NCBI GenBank assembly: GCA_000435835.1
Contig: FR883390.1
Coordinates: forward strand, 1 to 57,461
Length of the DNA: 57,461 nucleotides
Reading direction: 5' to 3'
Source: Clostridium sp. CAG:221
GTDB lineage: Bacteria; Bacillota; Clostridia; Clostridiales; Clostridiaceae
Shown here: positions 1 through 9,385 of the stretch, piece by piece
Numbering within the stretch: the stretch's first letter is position 1
Layout of the letters: each line of letters opens with the position of its first letter
Program-made: the position numbers and the translations under genes
Notes under the pieces: generated by a model
Databases searched by the model: none
What the model was told of the DNA's origin: nothing
The model's input: only the letters and a program-made list of their open reading frames with translations

Positions 1-57
<57 letters not shown>

Positions 58-81
58 ATGTGTCTGTCGACTACTTTTACT

Positions 82-110
82 ATTATATAGACAAGTTCGA
101 CACATGTCAA
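82..110 (-). promoter_or_regulatory. consensus sigma-A promoter of tRNA-Arg
   Basis: On the minus strand a perfect TTGACA (105-110), a 17-bp spacer and a perfect TATAAT (82-87) lie about 25 bp before the tRNA. A fully consensus promoter fits a stable RNA gene. Confidence 0.85.
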
Positions 111-115
111 CAGTT

Positions 116-366
116 TTTTTAAAACTTTCCTCAAAGTTTTAAAAAGTTAACCAGTGAATATAGCTCCGCTAATTCACTTAATTAAGTCGTAACAAGTTAC
201 TAGTGAAACGCTTATATTGCTACGCTCATAAGCTAATTAAATTTTTATATACAAGTATATAAAAAATTAAGGAGAGAATTTCTACGAAATTCTTTTAAAT
301 ATATATTTTAGAAATTCCCTAAGGAATCTCATCCTTAATTCATCATTCATAATTCATAATTCATAA
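116..366. repeat. hairpin-chain repeat, copy A
   Basis: A non-coding AT-rich element made of consecutive short inverted repeats: 116-145 (13-bp stem, CCTC loop), 153-178 (AGTGAAT/ATTCACT), 189-200 (GTAAC-AA-GTTAC), 210-233 (GCTTAT/ATAAGC), 239-268 (long stem with AA loop), 275-293 (AGAATTTC/GAAATTCT) and 311-330 (GAAATTCC/GGAATCTC). It ends in tandem ATTCATAATTCAT-type units to about 366. The order, loops and tail recur at 55536-55842. No ORF explains it. The first hairpin (116-145) may be local, because copy B has a different hairpin there. Confidence 0.85.
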
Positions 367-450
367 TAGTAAAAAGGAATTCCCTTAGGAGTTTCATCCT
401 CAATTCTTCATTTTTCATTTTTAATTTTTCATTCTTAATTTTTTAACTAG
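367..450. repeat. AT-rich palindrome plus tail, related to 13547-13642
   Basis: An imperfect palindrome (AAGGAATTCC then a diverged arm near 384-395) is followed by tandem runs of the TTTTTCATT/TTTTTAATT type to about 443. The same succession, GGAATTCC palindrome then the same tail words, follows ftsH2. It also resembles the last hairpin and tail of copy A, as if the 3' module had been duplicated. Nothing coding is visible. Confidence 0.6.
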
Positions 451-476
451 CCGAAGGCGACTTAACTAATTAGCAT

Positions 477-505
477 TTTCAATTTCCTCTCCATTATGGT
501 AATAT
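477..505 (+). promoter_or_regulatory. probable promoter of the MFS gene
   Basis: TTTCAA (477-482), a 17-bp spacer and TAATAT (500-505) lie 37 bp before the start codon. The elements are only partly consensus in AT-rich DNA, so this is an inference from spacing and position. Confidence 0.45.
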
Positions 506-542
506 ATCTCCATAAAATAAATTCAATACACAGGAGGAAAAA

Positions 543-1718
543 ATGAAAAATAAATCTTTAATTTTTATTTTGCTACTTACCCTATTTAGTTCATTAACTT
601 TCAGTATGGCTCATCCAGTAACACCGATGCTTATAAAATCTTTAGGACTGCCATCATTTATGTTTGGTGTACTCTTTGCAGCAATGTCCATTGGAAACTT
701 TATAGGATCTCCACTATGGGGAACATTATCTGACAACAAGGGAAGAATTAAATTTTTAATATTAGGTGCTTTAGGATATGGCTTAAGTCAATTGGGATTT
801 GGATATGTAACTAATCCTTTAATAATTCTTCTTTTCAGATTTACAGGTGGATTCTTTGTGGTTAGTTATCTTACAACATCAATGGCTTATGTTAGCGATG
901 TAACTACTAAAGAAACAAGAGTAAAATATGTAACTTATTACGCAGCATCTAACACTATCGGCTCTGCACTTGGCTCTCTTTTGGGAGGTATTATAGGAAA
1001 TAATAATTACAAAACCACATTTCTTGTACAATTTATTTTCTGTATTATATTATCTGTTTTAGTTTACTTACTACTAAATGAAACTATAACTCCTTCTAAA
1101 GGAAAAATCCAATTTAAAAGAAAGAAAAACAATACTACTACAAACTTTATTAATAAAAGTTTAATCCCTGTATTTGCTGTAATAATATTATTCTTCTTTA
1201 CTTCTACAAGTTATAATTCAACTATAAATTATTATATTGAAGATGTCTTACACTTATCTTCAACCTTTATCGGCGCTTTCCTGGCAGTAGCGGGAATAGT
1301 TGGCTTTACTGTAAATTTAATATTTACACCATTACTTACTAAATATTTTAAAGAAATTGATGTCTTTAAAATAATTACTTTAACTTTAAGCTTATCATTA
1401 CTTTTAATGCTTTCATGTAACAATACACTATTATTTCTTTGTTCAGCAATACTATTTGCTTCTTTAGCAAGTATACATATACCTCTTCAACAAGCATTAG
1501 TAACTAAGCTTTCTCATGGTAACTATGGTTCACTTATGGGCATACTTAATTCTTGCAAGGCCGTAGGTATGGTAATAGGATCACTTACTGCAGGGTTTAT
1601 CTTTGAATTTGGAAATAAACTTCCTTTCTTTATTTCTGCCATAGCTATTGCTCTTGGATTCATCATCTTGATAATTACAAAACCTAAGGAATCACCAGAG
1701 CAAGCTCAACAATACTAA
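543..1718 (+). CDS. MFS transporter, drug-efflux type
   Basis: A 391-residue polytopic membrane protein with about 12 hydrophobic segments in two six-helix halves and a charged central loop (about 183-200, rich in Lys and Arg). The loop between helices 2 and 3 carries an MFS motif A form, GTLSDNKGRIK (residues 60-70). Length and motif place it with TetA/NorA-like proton-driven efflux proteins; the substrate cannot be read from sequence. The ATG follows a strong AGGAGG at 7 bp. It is a single gene, preceded by repeats and closed by a terminator shared with clpB. Family call secure, substrate unknown. Confidence 0.85.
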   Translation: MKNKSLIFILLLTLFSSLTFSMAHPVTPMLIKSLGLPSFMFGVLFAAMSIGNFIGSPLWGTLSDNKGRIKFLILGALGYGLSQLGFGYVTNPLIILLFRFTGGFFVVSYLTTSMAYVSDVTTKETRVKYVTYYAASNTIGSALGSLLGGIIGNNNYKTTFLVQFIFCIILSVLVYLLLNETITPSKGKIQFKRKKNNTTTNFINKSLIPVFAVIILFFFTSTSYNSTINYYIEDVLHLSSTFIGAFLAVAGIVGFTVNLIFTPLLTKYFKEIDVFKIITLTLSLSLLLMLSCNNTLLFLCSAILFASLASIHIPLQQALVTKLSHGNYGSLMGILNSCKAVGMVIGSLTAGFIFEFGNKLPFFISAIAIALGFIILIITKPKESPEQAQQY

Positions 1719-1730
1719 TAAATCATAATA

Positions 1731-1766
1731 CAAAAAAGGATATAGCACAGGCCATATCCTTTTTTG
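1731..1766. terminator. bidirectional terminator, MFS gene and clpB
   Basis: A perfect 13-bp stem (CAAAAAAGGATAT and its complement) around a 10-nt loop, A-rich on one side and T-rich on the other, lies exactly between two convergent genes and can stop transcription from both. Confidence 0.9.
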
Positions 1767-1768
1767 TA

Positions 1769-4369
1769 TTATTCACTTTTTATTACTATTTCATCATCAT
1801 GGCCATCAACAACTACATGAGAACCATAATGTACATCTCCAGCAATTATTTGTCTAGCAAGCTTATTTTCTAGAGTATTTTGAATAAATCTCTTAAGTGG
1901 TCTTGCTCCATAAACTGGATCATAACCTTCTACAGCTAAAATGTGTTTAGCAGCAGCTGTAACTTCTAAAGTGATATTTCTATCCTTTAATCTATTTGCA
2001 ACTTCACCAACAAATATATCAATAATCTTTGTGATACCTGATTCAGATAATGGTTTAAACATAATTATATCATCAACCCTATTTAAGAATTCAGGCTTAA
2101 ATCTCATCTTTAATTCATCCATAACAGAAGCTCTTATGCTAGGATCTATACTTTCTTCAGAAGTATTTTCAAGCAAGTAGTTACTTCCTATATTAGATGT
2201 CATGATAATTATTGTATTTTTAAAATCTACAGTCTTACCTTTATTATCAGTAAGCCTTCCATCATCTAGTATTTGAAGGAATATATTAAAGACATCTTCA
2301 TGAGCTTTTTCAATTTCATCAAAAAGAATTACACTATATGGTTTTCTTCTAACTGCTTCAGTAAGCTGTCCGCCTTCATCATATCCAACATATCCTGGAG
2401 GCGCTCCAACTAATCTAGATACTGTATGCTTTTCCATATATTCAGACATATCGATTCTGATAATATTTTCTTCTGAATCAAAAAGATTTCTAGCAAGTGT
2501 CTTTGCAAGTTCTGTTTTACCTACACCTGTTGGTCCTAAGAAAATAAATGATCCTATTGGTCTATTTACATCCTTTAGTCCAGCTCTAGCTCTTAAAATA
2601 GCTGAAGTAACTGCAGTAACTGCTTCACTTTGACCAATAACTCTCTTTTCCATTTCATCTTCTAGTCTTAATAATTTTTCTCTTTCGCCTTCTAGAAGAT
2701 TAGATACTGGAATTCCTGTCCATTTTGAAAGTATTTGAGACACTTCTTCCTCAGTTACTTCCTCTTTAAGAAGTGCACCTTCATAATTTTCCTTAACTTC
2801 TACTTCCATTTGTTTAATAGCTTCTTCTAATGATGGAATTTCACTATATTGTATTTCAGCTGCCTTATTATAGTCATAATTTCTTTGAGCTTGCTCTAAG
2901 TTGCCTCTAGCTTCATCAAGCTTACTCTTTAACTCTTTAAGCTTATCTATGGCACCTTTTTCTCTTTCAAATTTGGCAGTCATTTCATCATTTTTACCTT
3001 TAAGCTCAGCATATTCTTTTTCAAGGGCTTCTAATTTCTTTTTAGAACCTTCATCTTTTTCCTTAGTTAATGCTTCTTTTTCAATTTCAAGTTGCATAAG
3101 CTTTCTTCTTACAACATCAAGCTCTGATGGTAGTGAATCTATTTCTGTTCTTATCATGGCACCAGCTTCATCAATAAGGTCTATAGCCTTATCTGGTAAA
3201 TATCTATCTGATATATATCTATCTGATAATTTAGCTGCTGCAACTAATGCTGAATCATGAATTCTAACACCATGATGAATTTCAAATCTCTCTTTTAAGC
3301 CTCTTAATATAGAAATTGCATCTTCTACTGATGGTTCATCCACAATTACTGGTTGGAATCTTCTTTCAAGAGCCTTATCCTTTTCTATATACTGTCTATA
3401 TTCATCAAATGTTGTTGCACCTATACAATGTAGTTCGCCTCTAGCTAAAAGTGGTTTGATTAAATTACCAGCATCCATTGCACCATCTGTCTTACCAGCA
3501 CCAACAATAGTATGAATTTCGTCAATGAATAAAATAATTCTTCCTTCACTATTTTGAACTTCTTTCAATACAGCTTTTAATCTTTCTTCAAACTCACCTC
3601 TATATTTTGCACCAGCAATCAAAGAACCCATATCTAATGAAAAGATAATCTTATCCTTTAGCCCTTCTGGTACATCACCTCTGACAATTCTTTCAGCAAG
3701 ACCTTCTACAATGGCAGTTTTACCTACACCTGGCTCACCAATAAGCACTGGATTGTTCTTAGTCCTTCTAGAAAGTATCCTTACCGTCCTTCTTATTTCA
3801 TCATCTCTTCCTATAACAGGATCAAGCTTATGCTTCTTAGCTAATTCCACAAGATTTGTACCATATTTGGCAAGAGCATCGTATGTTCCTTCTGGATCTT
3901 GTGTGTCAACCCTTTGACTTCCTCTAACTTCCTGAAGCACTTTCATAAAACTTTTTTTATTAACACCGTATTTATTTAAAATTTCCTTAGTTGCGCCATT
4001 TTTATCTACATCTAATATAGCAAGCATAAGGTGTTCTACACTTATATATGAATCTTTAAATTCTTTTGCTATTTCATCTGCTGCAATAAGCACCCTATCA
4101 ATATCTCTTGTTATATATGGTCCTGCACCTTCAGAGCCACTGCCTGATACCTTTGGCATACTTTCTAAAACTGATGCAACATCTAATTTCATCATTTTTA
4201 TATTAATGCCCATCTTTGTGAAAATATTTGGCACCAATCCATCTTCTTGTTCTAATAAAGCAGAAAATAAGTGAATTATATCAATTTGTTGATGACTATA
4301 TTTTACTGCTGTTAAATTCGCGTCATTTAATGCTTGCTGTACTCTTAATGTCATTTTTTCAACGTTCAT
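1769..4369 (-). CDS. clpB: ClpB protein disaggregase
   Basis: An 866-residue Hsp100 chaperone of normal family length. Order: N-terminal Clp repeat domain (about 1-150), AAA+ domain 1 with Walker A GEPGVGKT (211-218), a charged coiled-coil middle domain (about 400-530, the ClpB hallmark) and AAA+ domain 2 with GPTGVGKT near residue 610, then the D2-small domain. ClpB lacks the ClpP-docking loop and pulls proteins out of aggregates together with DnaK. It appears monocistronic; its upstream region carries CtsR-like repeats (see 4420-4436), which fits heat-shock control. Confident call. Confidence 0.97.
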   Translation of the reverse strand: MNVEKMTLRVQQALNDANLTAVKYSHQQIDIIHLFSALLEQEDGLVPNIFTKMGINIKMMKLDVASVLESMPKVSGSGSEGAGPYITRDIDRVLIAADEIAKEFKDSYISVEHLMLAILDVDKNGATKEILNKYGVNKKSFMKVLQEVRGSQRVDTQDPEGTYDALAKYGTNLVELAKKHKLDPVIGRDDEIRRTVRILSRRTKNNPVLIGEPGVGKTAIVEGLAERIVRGDVPEGLKDKIIFSLDMGSLIAGAKYRGEFEERLKAVLKEVQNSEGRIILFIDEIHTIVGAGKTDGAMDAGNLIKPLLARGELHCIGATTFDEYRQYIEKDKALERRFQPVIVDEPSVEDAISILRGLKERFEIHHGVRIHDSALVAAAKLSDRYISDRYLPDKAIDLIDEAGAMIRTEIDSLPSELDVVRRKLMQLEIEKEALTKEKDEGSKKKLEALEKEYAELKGKNDEMTAKFEREKGAIDKLKELKSKLDEARGNLEQAQRNYDYNKAAEIQYSEIPSLEEAIKQMEVEVKENYEGALLKEEVTEEEVSQILSKWTGIPVSNLLEGEREKLLRLEDEMEKRVIGQSEAVTAVTSAILRARAGLKDVNRPIGSFIFLGPTGVGKTELAKTLARNLFDSEENIIRIDMSEYMEKHTVSRLVGAPPGYVGYDEGGQLTEAVRRKPYSVILFDEIEKAHEDVFNIFLQILDDGRLTDNKGKTVDFKNTIIIMTSNIGSNYLLENTSEESIDPSIRASVMDELKMRFKPEFLNRVDDIIMFKPLSESGITKIIDIFVGEVANRLKDRNITLEVTAAAKHILAVEGYDPVYGARPLKRFIQNTLENKLARQIIAGDVHYGSHVVVDGHDDEIVIKSE

Positions 4370-4393
4370 TTATTCCACCTCGCTTATTTTTTC

Positions 4394-4413
4394 TTACTAT
4401 ATTATTATAGTAA
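4394..4413. promoter_or_regulatory. palindrome in the clpB promoter/leader
   Basis: TTACTATA and TATAGTAA, a perfect 8-bp inverted repeat around TTAT, lie between the clpB start codon and the CtsR-like repeats and include TATAAT-type sequence on the minus strand. It could be an operator or just part of the -10 region. Confidence 0.4.
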
Positions 4414-4419
4414 TACAAA

Positions 4420-4436
4420 AGTCAAGAAAGTCAAAG
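4420..4436 (-). promoter_or_regulatory. CtsR-like heptad repeat overlapping the clpB -35 region
   Basis: On the plus strand AGTCAA is followed by AGTCAAA. CtsR, the class III heat-shock repressor, binds two RGTCAAA heptads. Here the two GTCAA cores start at 4421 and 4430, 9 bp apart, while the usual spacing is 10. Read on the minus strand the repeats supply TTGACT-type -35 hexamers, so occupancy would block clpB transcription. A good candidate, with a spacing anomaly. Confidence 0.55.
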
Positions 4437-4479
4437 TATATTTTAATCTTTTTTTCTTTTTATATTATTACCAGTATTT

Positions 4480-4508
4480 TTGTTTTATAACAATTTAATT
4501 GATATAAT
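4480..4508 (+). promoter_or_regulatory. promoter of the AraC-family gene
   Basis: TTGTTT (4480-4485), a 17-bp spacer and a perfect TATAAT (4503-4508) lie about 60 bp before the TTG start codon. Confidence 0.65.
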
Positions 4509-4566
4509 ATTTACCATAAGCTTAAAATAGTAAAAAATATAATTTCTATATAACAGAGGTGAAATT

Positions 4567-6636
4567 TTGAGAAAGCAATATATAAATTATCCTTCAAACC
4601 TTCCAGTGAATATTTCATATTACAATATTCATAATTATCCCACTCATTGGCATAATTCCACAGAAATTATCTATGTGTTGGAAGGATCTATCAATATTTC
4701 TATAGATACTGATAGCTTTACTTTAAAAGAAAATGAAGTTGAAATAATTAACCCTGATGAATGTCATTCTTTCTCTAGTGAAAATGATAATAAAGTCTTA
4801 ATCTTTCAAATTGATCCTGATTTTTTTGAAAAATATTATAAAGATATTAGAAATGTATTTTTTTATACTAATTCTAATGATGAAGAGGATCAAAACGGAG
4901 AAAAATATGATGAACTTAAGTCTCTTTTATGTAAGATATTATGTGAATTTGTACAGACTCTGGAGGATTTTGACGAACAGATAGAAGATATTCTTATTAA
5001 TTTACTTTATCATTTAATAAATAACTTCCACTATCTTACTACAGATAAAGAGGAACTTAAAGAAAAGTCAGAACAACTAGATAGATATCATAGAATCTCT
5101 AAGTACATCTTTAATAATTATAACAATAATATAACCTTACAGGAAATAGCTAAAAAGGAATTTCTTAGTCCACACTATTTATCTCATGAAATTAAATATG
5201 CTACTGGACATAGTTTTACAGATTTGATAAACCTTACCCGTATCGAAGAATCAATTAAGCTTCTTTTAGACACTACCATGAGCATAACTGAAATATCCGA
5301 AAAAATCGGCTTTTCTCATGTAAGATATTATAATAAAAACTTTAAATCATATTTTGGTTGTACTCCATTGCAGTATAGAAAAAAATATTATTTAAATGAA
5401 AATGATTTTGATAAATCTAAAAATGTTACTTCCTTAGATTTAAATGGTGCACTTAACTTACTATCATACAATCTAGAAAATTACGATAGATTTAATTTTG
5501 AAAATAAGCTTTGGAATATACATATAAATATGGATGAATCATTAAATATATTTGATAATAATTTTAAAGATATTTTAAATCTTGGTGAAGCCTTTGATTT
5601 ATTAATTGAAGATAATAAAGATATTTTAGAAGAGGTTCAAGAGGAAATTCATTTCACTTATGGTAGACTAGAAAAAATGTTTCATAACGATATGGGAGTC
5701 TTTATAGATTCTGACTTTTATAATTGGAATAGGGCTAAAGCTGTATTAGAATTTCTTTATGACATTGATATTAAACCATTAATAGTCATTGACAATACAG
5801 CCTTTACCACTGAAAAATATACAAATGTTTTAAAAAGCTTCATTGAATATTTTTCAGCATTGGACTTTTCACCTATAGAAGACTTAAAATTTCAATTTTC
5901 TTCTACTATAAGCAAAGAAATAAAAAATTATCTTTTAGATTTTTTAAATAATGAATTTAGCTTTGAAGTTTTACAGGATGATTTTGTTATTGAGAATACC
6001 TTAAATCAAATATATGATACTTCATACATGCTTCCTTATATCATACACAACACCATATTTAAAAAAGATAACCTTTCATTTTTAAGAAATTTTGATGTAT
6101 TAGAAAAAGCCACCAACATTACTAATGAAGTATTTATTGGGGCCCCTGGAATTGTCAATGATATGGGGATACGTAAACCTTCTTATTATGCTTTTTATCT
6201 TTTAAGCAAGCTAGCTAATGAAATAGTATCTATTGATGATGGTTGTATAGTTACTAAATCTGACGATTTATACGCCATACTTCTATATTGCCATAATAAT
6301 GACATGGACTCTTTAGCCAAATATGAATCTATATATAAAAATGGTATATTAAAAAAGTCTTTTAAAAAGAAATACTCTTTAAATATTGCTAATTTAAAGA
6401 GTGCCACAAGGATAATAACTTACACCATTGATGAAAGTACTGGTTCTTCTTATAACTATTGGCTTTCCATGGGATCTCCTAAAAGACTTAACAAAGAAGA
6501 AAAAGAAATTCTTCATAAAGCCTCTTATCCTAAGATTGAATTTAAATATAGTATAAAGAATTCTGTCTTAAATATAATCACTGAATTAAATGGCTACGGT
6601 GCAAAGCTTATAATTCTACGTAACATAAAACAATAG
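4567..6636 (+). CDS. AraC-family regulator with cupin and GH39-like C-terminal domain
   Basis: 689 residues. The N-terminus is a cupin-like sugar-sensing domain (about 10-85, with HWH near residue 28 and the segment after EIINPDECHSF). An AraC double helix-turn-helix follows (about 175-275, ending in the typical FGCTPLQYRKKY). The remaining 400 residues resemble the TIM-barrel glycoside hydrolase domain (GH39, beta-xylosidase type) known to be fused to some clostridial AraC proteins, probably as a ligand-binding module. The start is TTG, set by AGAGGTG 8 bp upstream. It stands alone, divergent from clpB, with no sugar transporter beside it, so the target genes are unknown. Confidence 0.8.
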   Translation: MRKQYINYPSNLPVNISYYNIHNYPTHWHNSTEIIYVLEGSINISIDTDSFTLKENEVEIINPDECHSFSSENDNKVLIFQIDPDFFEKYYKDIRNVFFYTNSNDEEDQNGEKYDELKSLLCKILCEFVQTLEDFDEQIEDILINLLYHLINNFHYLTTDKEELKEKSEQLDRYHRISKYIFNNYNNNITLQEIAKKEFLSPHYLSHEIKYATGHSFTDLINLTRIEESIKLLLDTTMSITEISEKIGFSHVRYYNKNFKSYFGCTPLQYRKKYYLNENDFDKSKNVTSLDLNGALNLLSYNLENYDRFNFENKLWNIHINMDESLNIFDNNFKDILNLGEAFDLLIEDNKDILEEVQEEIHFTYGRLEKMFHNDMGVFIDSDFYNWNRAKAVLEFLYDIDIKPLIVIDNTAFTTEKYTNVLKSFIEYFSALDFSPIEDLKFQFSSTISKEIKNYLLDFLNNEFSFEVLQDDFVIENTLNQIYDTSYMLPYIIHNTIFKKDNLSFLRNFDVLEKATNITNEVFIGAPGIVNDMGIRKPSYYAFYLLSKLANEIVSIDDGCIVTKSDDLYAILLYCHNNDMDSLAKYESIYKNGILKKSFKKKYSLNIANLKSATRIITYTIDESTGSSYNYWLSMGSPKRLNKEEKEILHKASYPKIEFKYSIKNSVLNIITELNGYGAKLIILRNIKQ

Positions 6637-6643
6637 ATCTTTA

Positions 6644-6676
6644 CAAAAAAAGATAAGCAAAAATGCTTATCTTTTT
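6644..6676. terminator. bidirectional terminator, AraC gene and HTH-TPR gene
   Basis: Stem AAAAAGATAAGCA and its perfect complement around an A4 loop, between two convergent genes; it overlaps the stop codon of the minus-strand gene. Confidence 0.88.
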
Positions 6677-7937
6677 ATAGTTTCTTTTCTAAATTCATTG
6701 CTAAAGTAAAATATTTTATACATTCTTTAGATTCATTTAAATTATAATATAAATCTGCCATTTCTAAGTATCTCTTATATCTCTCTTCTCTATTAGCAAA
6801 TCTAAATAAAGAATCTGTAGATAAATTCATATACATTTCTGCTTCTCTATATCTCTTATTTTTTTGTAAAAGCATTCCTTTAAAGTAATATGCTCTTTCA
6901 ATAAGATGTAAATCATTAAAACATATAGCTAAATTTAACGCCGTATCACAAATAGAGAAAGCTAAATCAATTTCATTATTGCAATATAGAGTATCTATAC
7001 ATTTTATAAGGAACTTTACATATTCTCTTTCACTTTCTTTTGGGAAAATATCTATAGCTTCTCTTATTTCATCTATAGCCTTGACATTATCCCTTATAGC
7101 AAAGTAATACTTTCCATTTTCCGCTTTAGAGTTTGCAACTTCAACTAAATCATCACCTTGATATTTTCTAGCAAGATTTATATATTTATCTGTCTCAACT
7201 TTGTTTAACAATATATTTAAAGTTGCAAATTCTTGATATATTTTGCCTTTATCCTTAGGATCTTCAATATAATCAATATATTTAACGGCACTGATAATTT
7301 TATTATAGCTTTCTTGTATTTCATTTGTTTCTTTGTAGCAAAGTCCTTCTCTAAAACAAATATATACATAGCTTTTCTTATCTTTTATGCCATTTTCTTC
7401 AATTATTTCCCTCATCTTGGAGAAATAATTGATTGCTTCATTATATTCTTTCGTCTTCATAAAAAATGAAGCCATATCATTATAATAAATCAAAGTATTT
7501 TCATCATTGCTACTTTTTTGATATAAATCATAATATTGCGAAATAAGAAGCTGTATATTTTCAATTTTGTTATTTTCAACATAAAAATTAAATAACCTAT
7601 GAATTAACTCAAATGCTAAATCTAAGTATGAATAATCCATAGCATACTCTAAACTATAATTTATAAATTCATCTATTTTATCAAGTGGTACTTCATTCTT
7701 TCTTAATAAATTAAGGTTTTCTTCTATTTGTTCATAAACATCTTGAACTAGATAGTTATAATCTATATCAAGTTTTTTAGAAATATAATGTAATATTTCA
7801 CTATCTGCCTTTATTTTACCATTTTCAATACAGCTCATCTTAGAGATAGATATTTCATCGCTACATAACTCCTTAAGCGTTATCCCTTGATAAACTCTGG
7901 CTCTTTTTATTTTTTCTCCAGTTGATAATATTTCCAT
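6675..7937 (-). CDS. HTH-TPR regulator, downstream paralogue
   Basis: 420 residues: an XRE-type helix-turn-helix at the N-terminus (about 6-62) and a long helical region of tetratricopeptide-like repeats. This layout is that of the RRNPP/Rgg-PlcR type of cytosolic, often peptide-responsive, regulators. It starts 17 bp after the stop of its paralogue at 7955-9256 and shares with it the opening MEILS-GEKIKR-R and the overall organisation, so the pair looks like an old tandem duplication in one operon. No signal-peptide gene is evident beside it. Ligand and targets unknown. Confidence 0.8.
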   Translation of the reverse strand: MEILSTGEKIKRARVYQGITLKELCSDEISISKMSCIENGKIKADSEILHYISKKLDIDYNYLVQDVYEQIEENLNLLRKNEVPLDKIDEFINYSLEYAMDYSYLDLAFELIHRLFNFYVENNKIENIQLLISQYYDLYQKSSNDENTLIYYNDMASFFMKTKEYNEAINYFSKMREIIEENGIKDKKSYVYICFREGLCYKETNEIQESYNKIISAVKYIDYIEDPKDKGKIYQEFATLNILLNKVETDKYINLARKYQGDDLVEVANSKAENGKYYFAIRDNVKAIDEIREAIDIFPKESEREYVKFLIKCIDTLYCNNEIDLAFSICDTALNLAICFNDLHLIERAYYFKGMLLQKNKRYREAEMYMNLSTDSLFRFANREERYKRYLEMADLYYNLNESKECIKYFTLAMNLEKKL

Positions 7938-7954
7938 TTCTACCCCCAGATAAC

Positions 7955-9256
7955 CTAATTATTTAGAATACCTAACTCCTTAAATATAGTAACTCCTTGA
8001 TCTAAATATTTAGCTGCTTCTCTATCTTTCTTTAAATCTATATAGAACTTACCAATAATTATAGCAACTTGTGCCGCTCTCTTCTCTAGTCCATTGTTCT
8101 TTGCTAAATTAAATGTATCTATTAGTATATTTTCTGCTTGATTATACATTTCTCTAATCATATAAATTCTATACCATAAAAGATTATATTCAACTAATTG
8201 TGGAATACTACTTTCATCTATTAAGCTACGTATTTCATCTAGAACCTCTTCACATTTGTCTAAGTCTTTAAGCTTAATATAATTTTCACAAATATTAATA
8301 AGTGTTTCAATAATACTTCCATCTTTACTCTTTAATCTTATTTCCTTAGCTATTTCAAAATGTTTAAATGATTCTTCTAAATTATCAAATTCATAGAATA
8401 GTTTACCTAAATTATTTTCTATATTTGATATACTCTTTTCTTCTTGTAATTCTCTGTAAACTTCAAGAGTTTTTTGAGAATATTTTATAGCATTAGCTAA
8501 ATCACCTTTTTTATTATAATCTTCTGATAATAATAACAGTGCTTTTGCATATTCTTCCCTATTATGTACTTGTTCAAACTTTTGTTTAGCTAGGAAAGAA
8601 TAATTTATTGATTGTGAAATATTTTCTATCTTATAGTATGCATCTGCCATTTGATAATATATTTCTCCAAGTAAAAAATCATTTCCTATATTATTATCCA
8701 TATATACTTTTTCAGCTTGACGCAAGTAACTAGTTGCTGAATGGAATGCTTTTAGCTTTAATGTTATCTTTCCTAAATTTAAGAATGTTTTAATAACCTC
8801 TTCATAATTATTATTCTTTATAAATATAACATTAGCTGATAGGTAAAATTGTTGAGCTAGAACTAATTCATTTTTACTCATACATATATTGGCTCTTAAG
8901 AATAATTTCTTAGCTTTTCTATATTCCAAATGAAACTTTTCATCATAATATAAAGCATTTTCTATATACTTTTCTGCTGTAATATATCCACCATTTAATA
9001 TATATGATTCTGCAATTTGTTCATAATAAATACTAATTTTTTCTGCTTGTGTTTCCTCTGATTCCATTAGATATTCCACAGAGGTATTTAAAGCTCCAGC
9101 TAAGTACTCCAATAAATCCATTGATGGATTAGATCTTCCAGACTCAACTAAACTTATTTGTCCAGGTGTTATTCTATCACCTGCTAAGTCTTTTAATGTC
9201 ATATTTAATTCTTTTCTTCTTCGTTTAATTTTTTCACCTAATGATAGAATTTCCAT
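7955..9256 (-). CDS. HTH-TPR regulator, upstream paralogue
   Basis: 433 residues: XRE helix-turn-helix at about 6-62, closer to consensus than its partner (GQISLVESGRSNPS recognition region), then many TPR-like helical pairs (about 75-430), rich in Tyr, Leu and Ala at repeat positions. It is the first gene of a two-gene operon. Peptide-sensing RRNPP regulators have this shape, but so do uncharacterised clostridial HTH-TPR proteins. Upstream DNA has an extended -10 (TGATATAAT on the minus strand, about 9320-9330). Confidence 0.82.
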   Translation of the reverse strand: MEILSLGEKIKRRRKELNMTLKDLAGDRITPGQISLVESGRSNPSMDLLEYLAGALNTSVEYLMESEETQAEKISIYYEQIAESYILNGGYITAEKYIENALYYDEKFHLEYRKAKKLFLRANICMSKNELVLAQQFYLSANVIFIKNNNYEEVIKTFLNLGKITLKLKAFHSATSYLRQAEKVYMDNNIGNDFLLGEIYYQMADAYYKIENISQSINYSFLAKQKFEQVHNREEYAKALLLLSEDYNKKGDLANAIKYSQKTLEVYRELQEEKSISNIENNLGKLFYEFDNLEESFKHFEIAKEIRLKSKDGSIIETLINICENYIKLKDLDKCEEVLDEIRSLIDESSIPQLVEYNLLWYRIYMIREMYNQAENILIDTFNLAKNNGLEKRAAQVAIIIGKFYIDLKKDREAAKYLDQGVTIFKELGILNN

Positions 9257-9385
9257 GTAATTATTCGTCCTTTACAGTTAATTTATATAAATATATACCA
9301 ATTTTCCCTATATGTATTAATTATATCATAAATTTATCCAAATATATATTTTTTTTTACTTATTTTAATATAAAAACTATATTAT

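Noticed and set aside
116..366. CRISPR array
   Set aside because: The units are different hairpins in a row, not one direct repeat with unique spacers; no cas genes are present.
2901..3260. 119-aa plus-strand ORF inside clpB
   Set aside because: Antisense to the coiled-coil region of clpB; Ser/Leu-rich composition is the usual shadow of Lys/Glu-rich helices.
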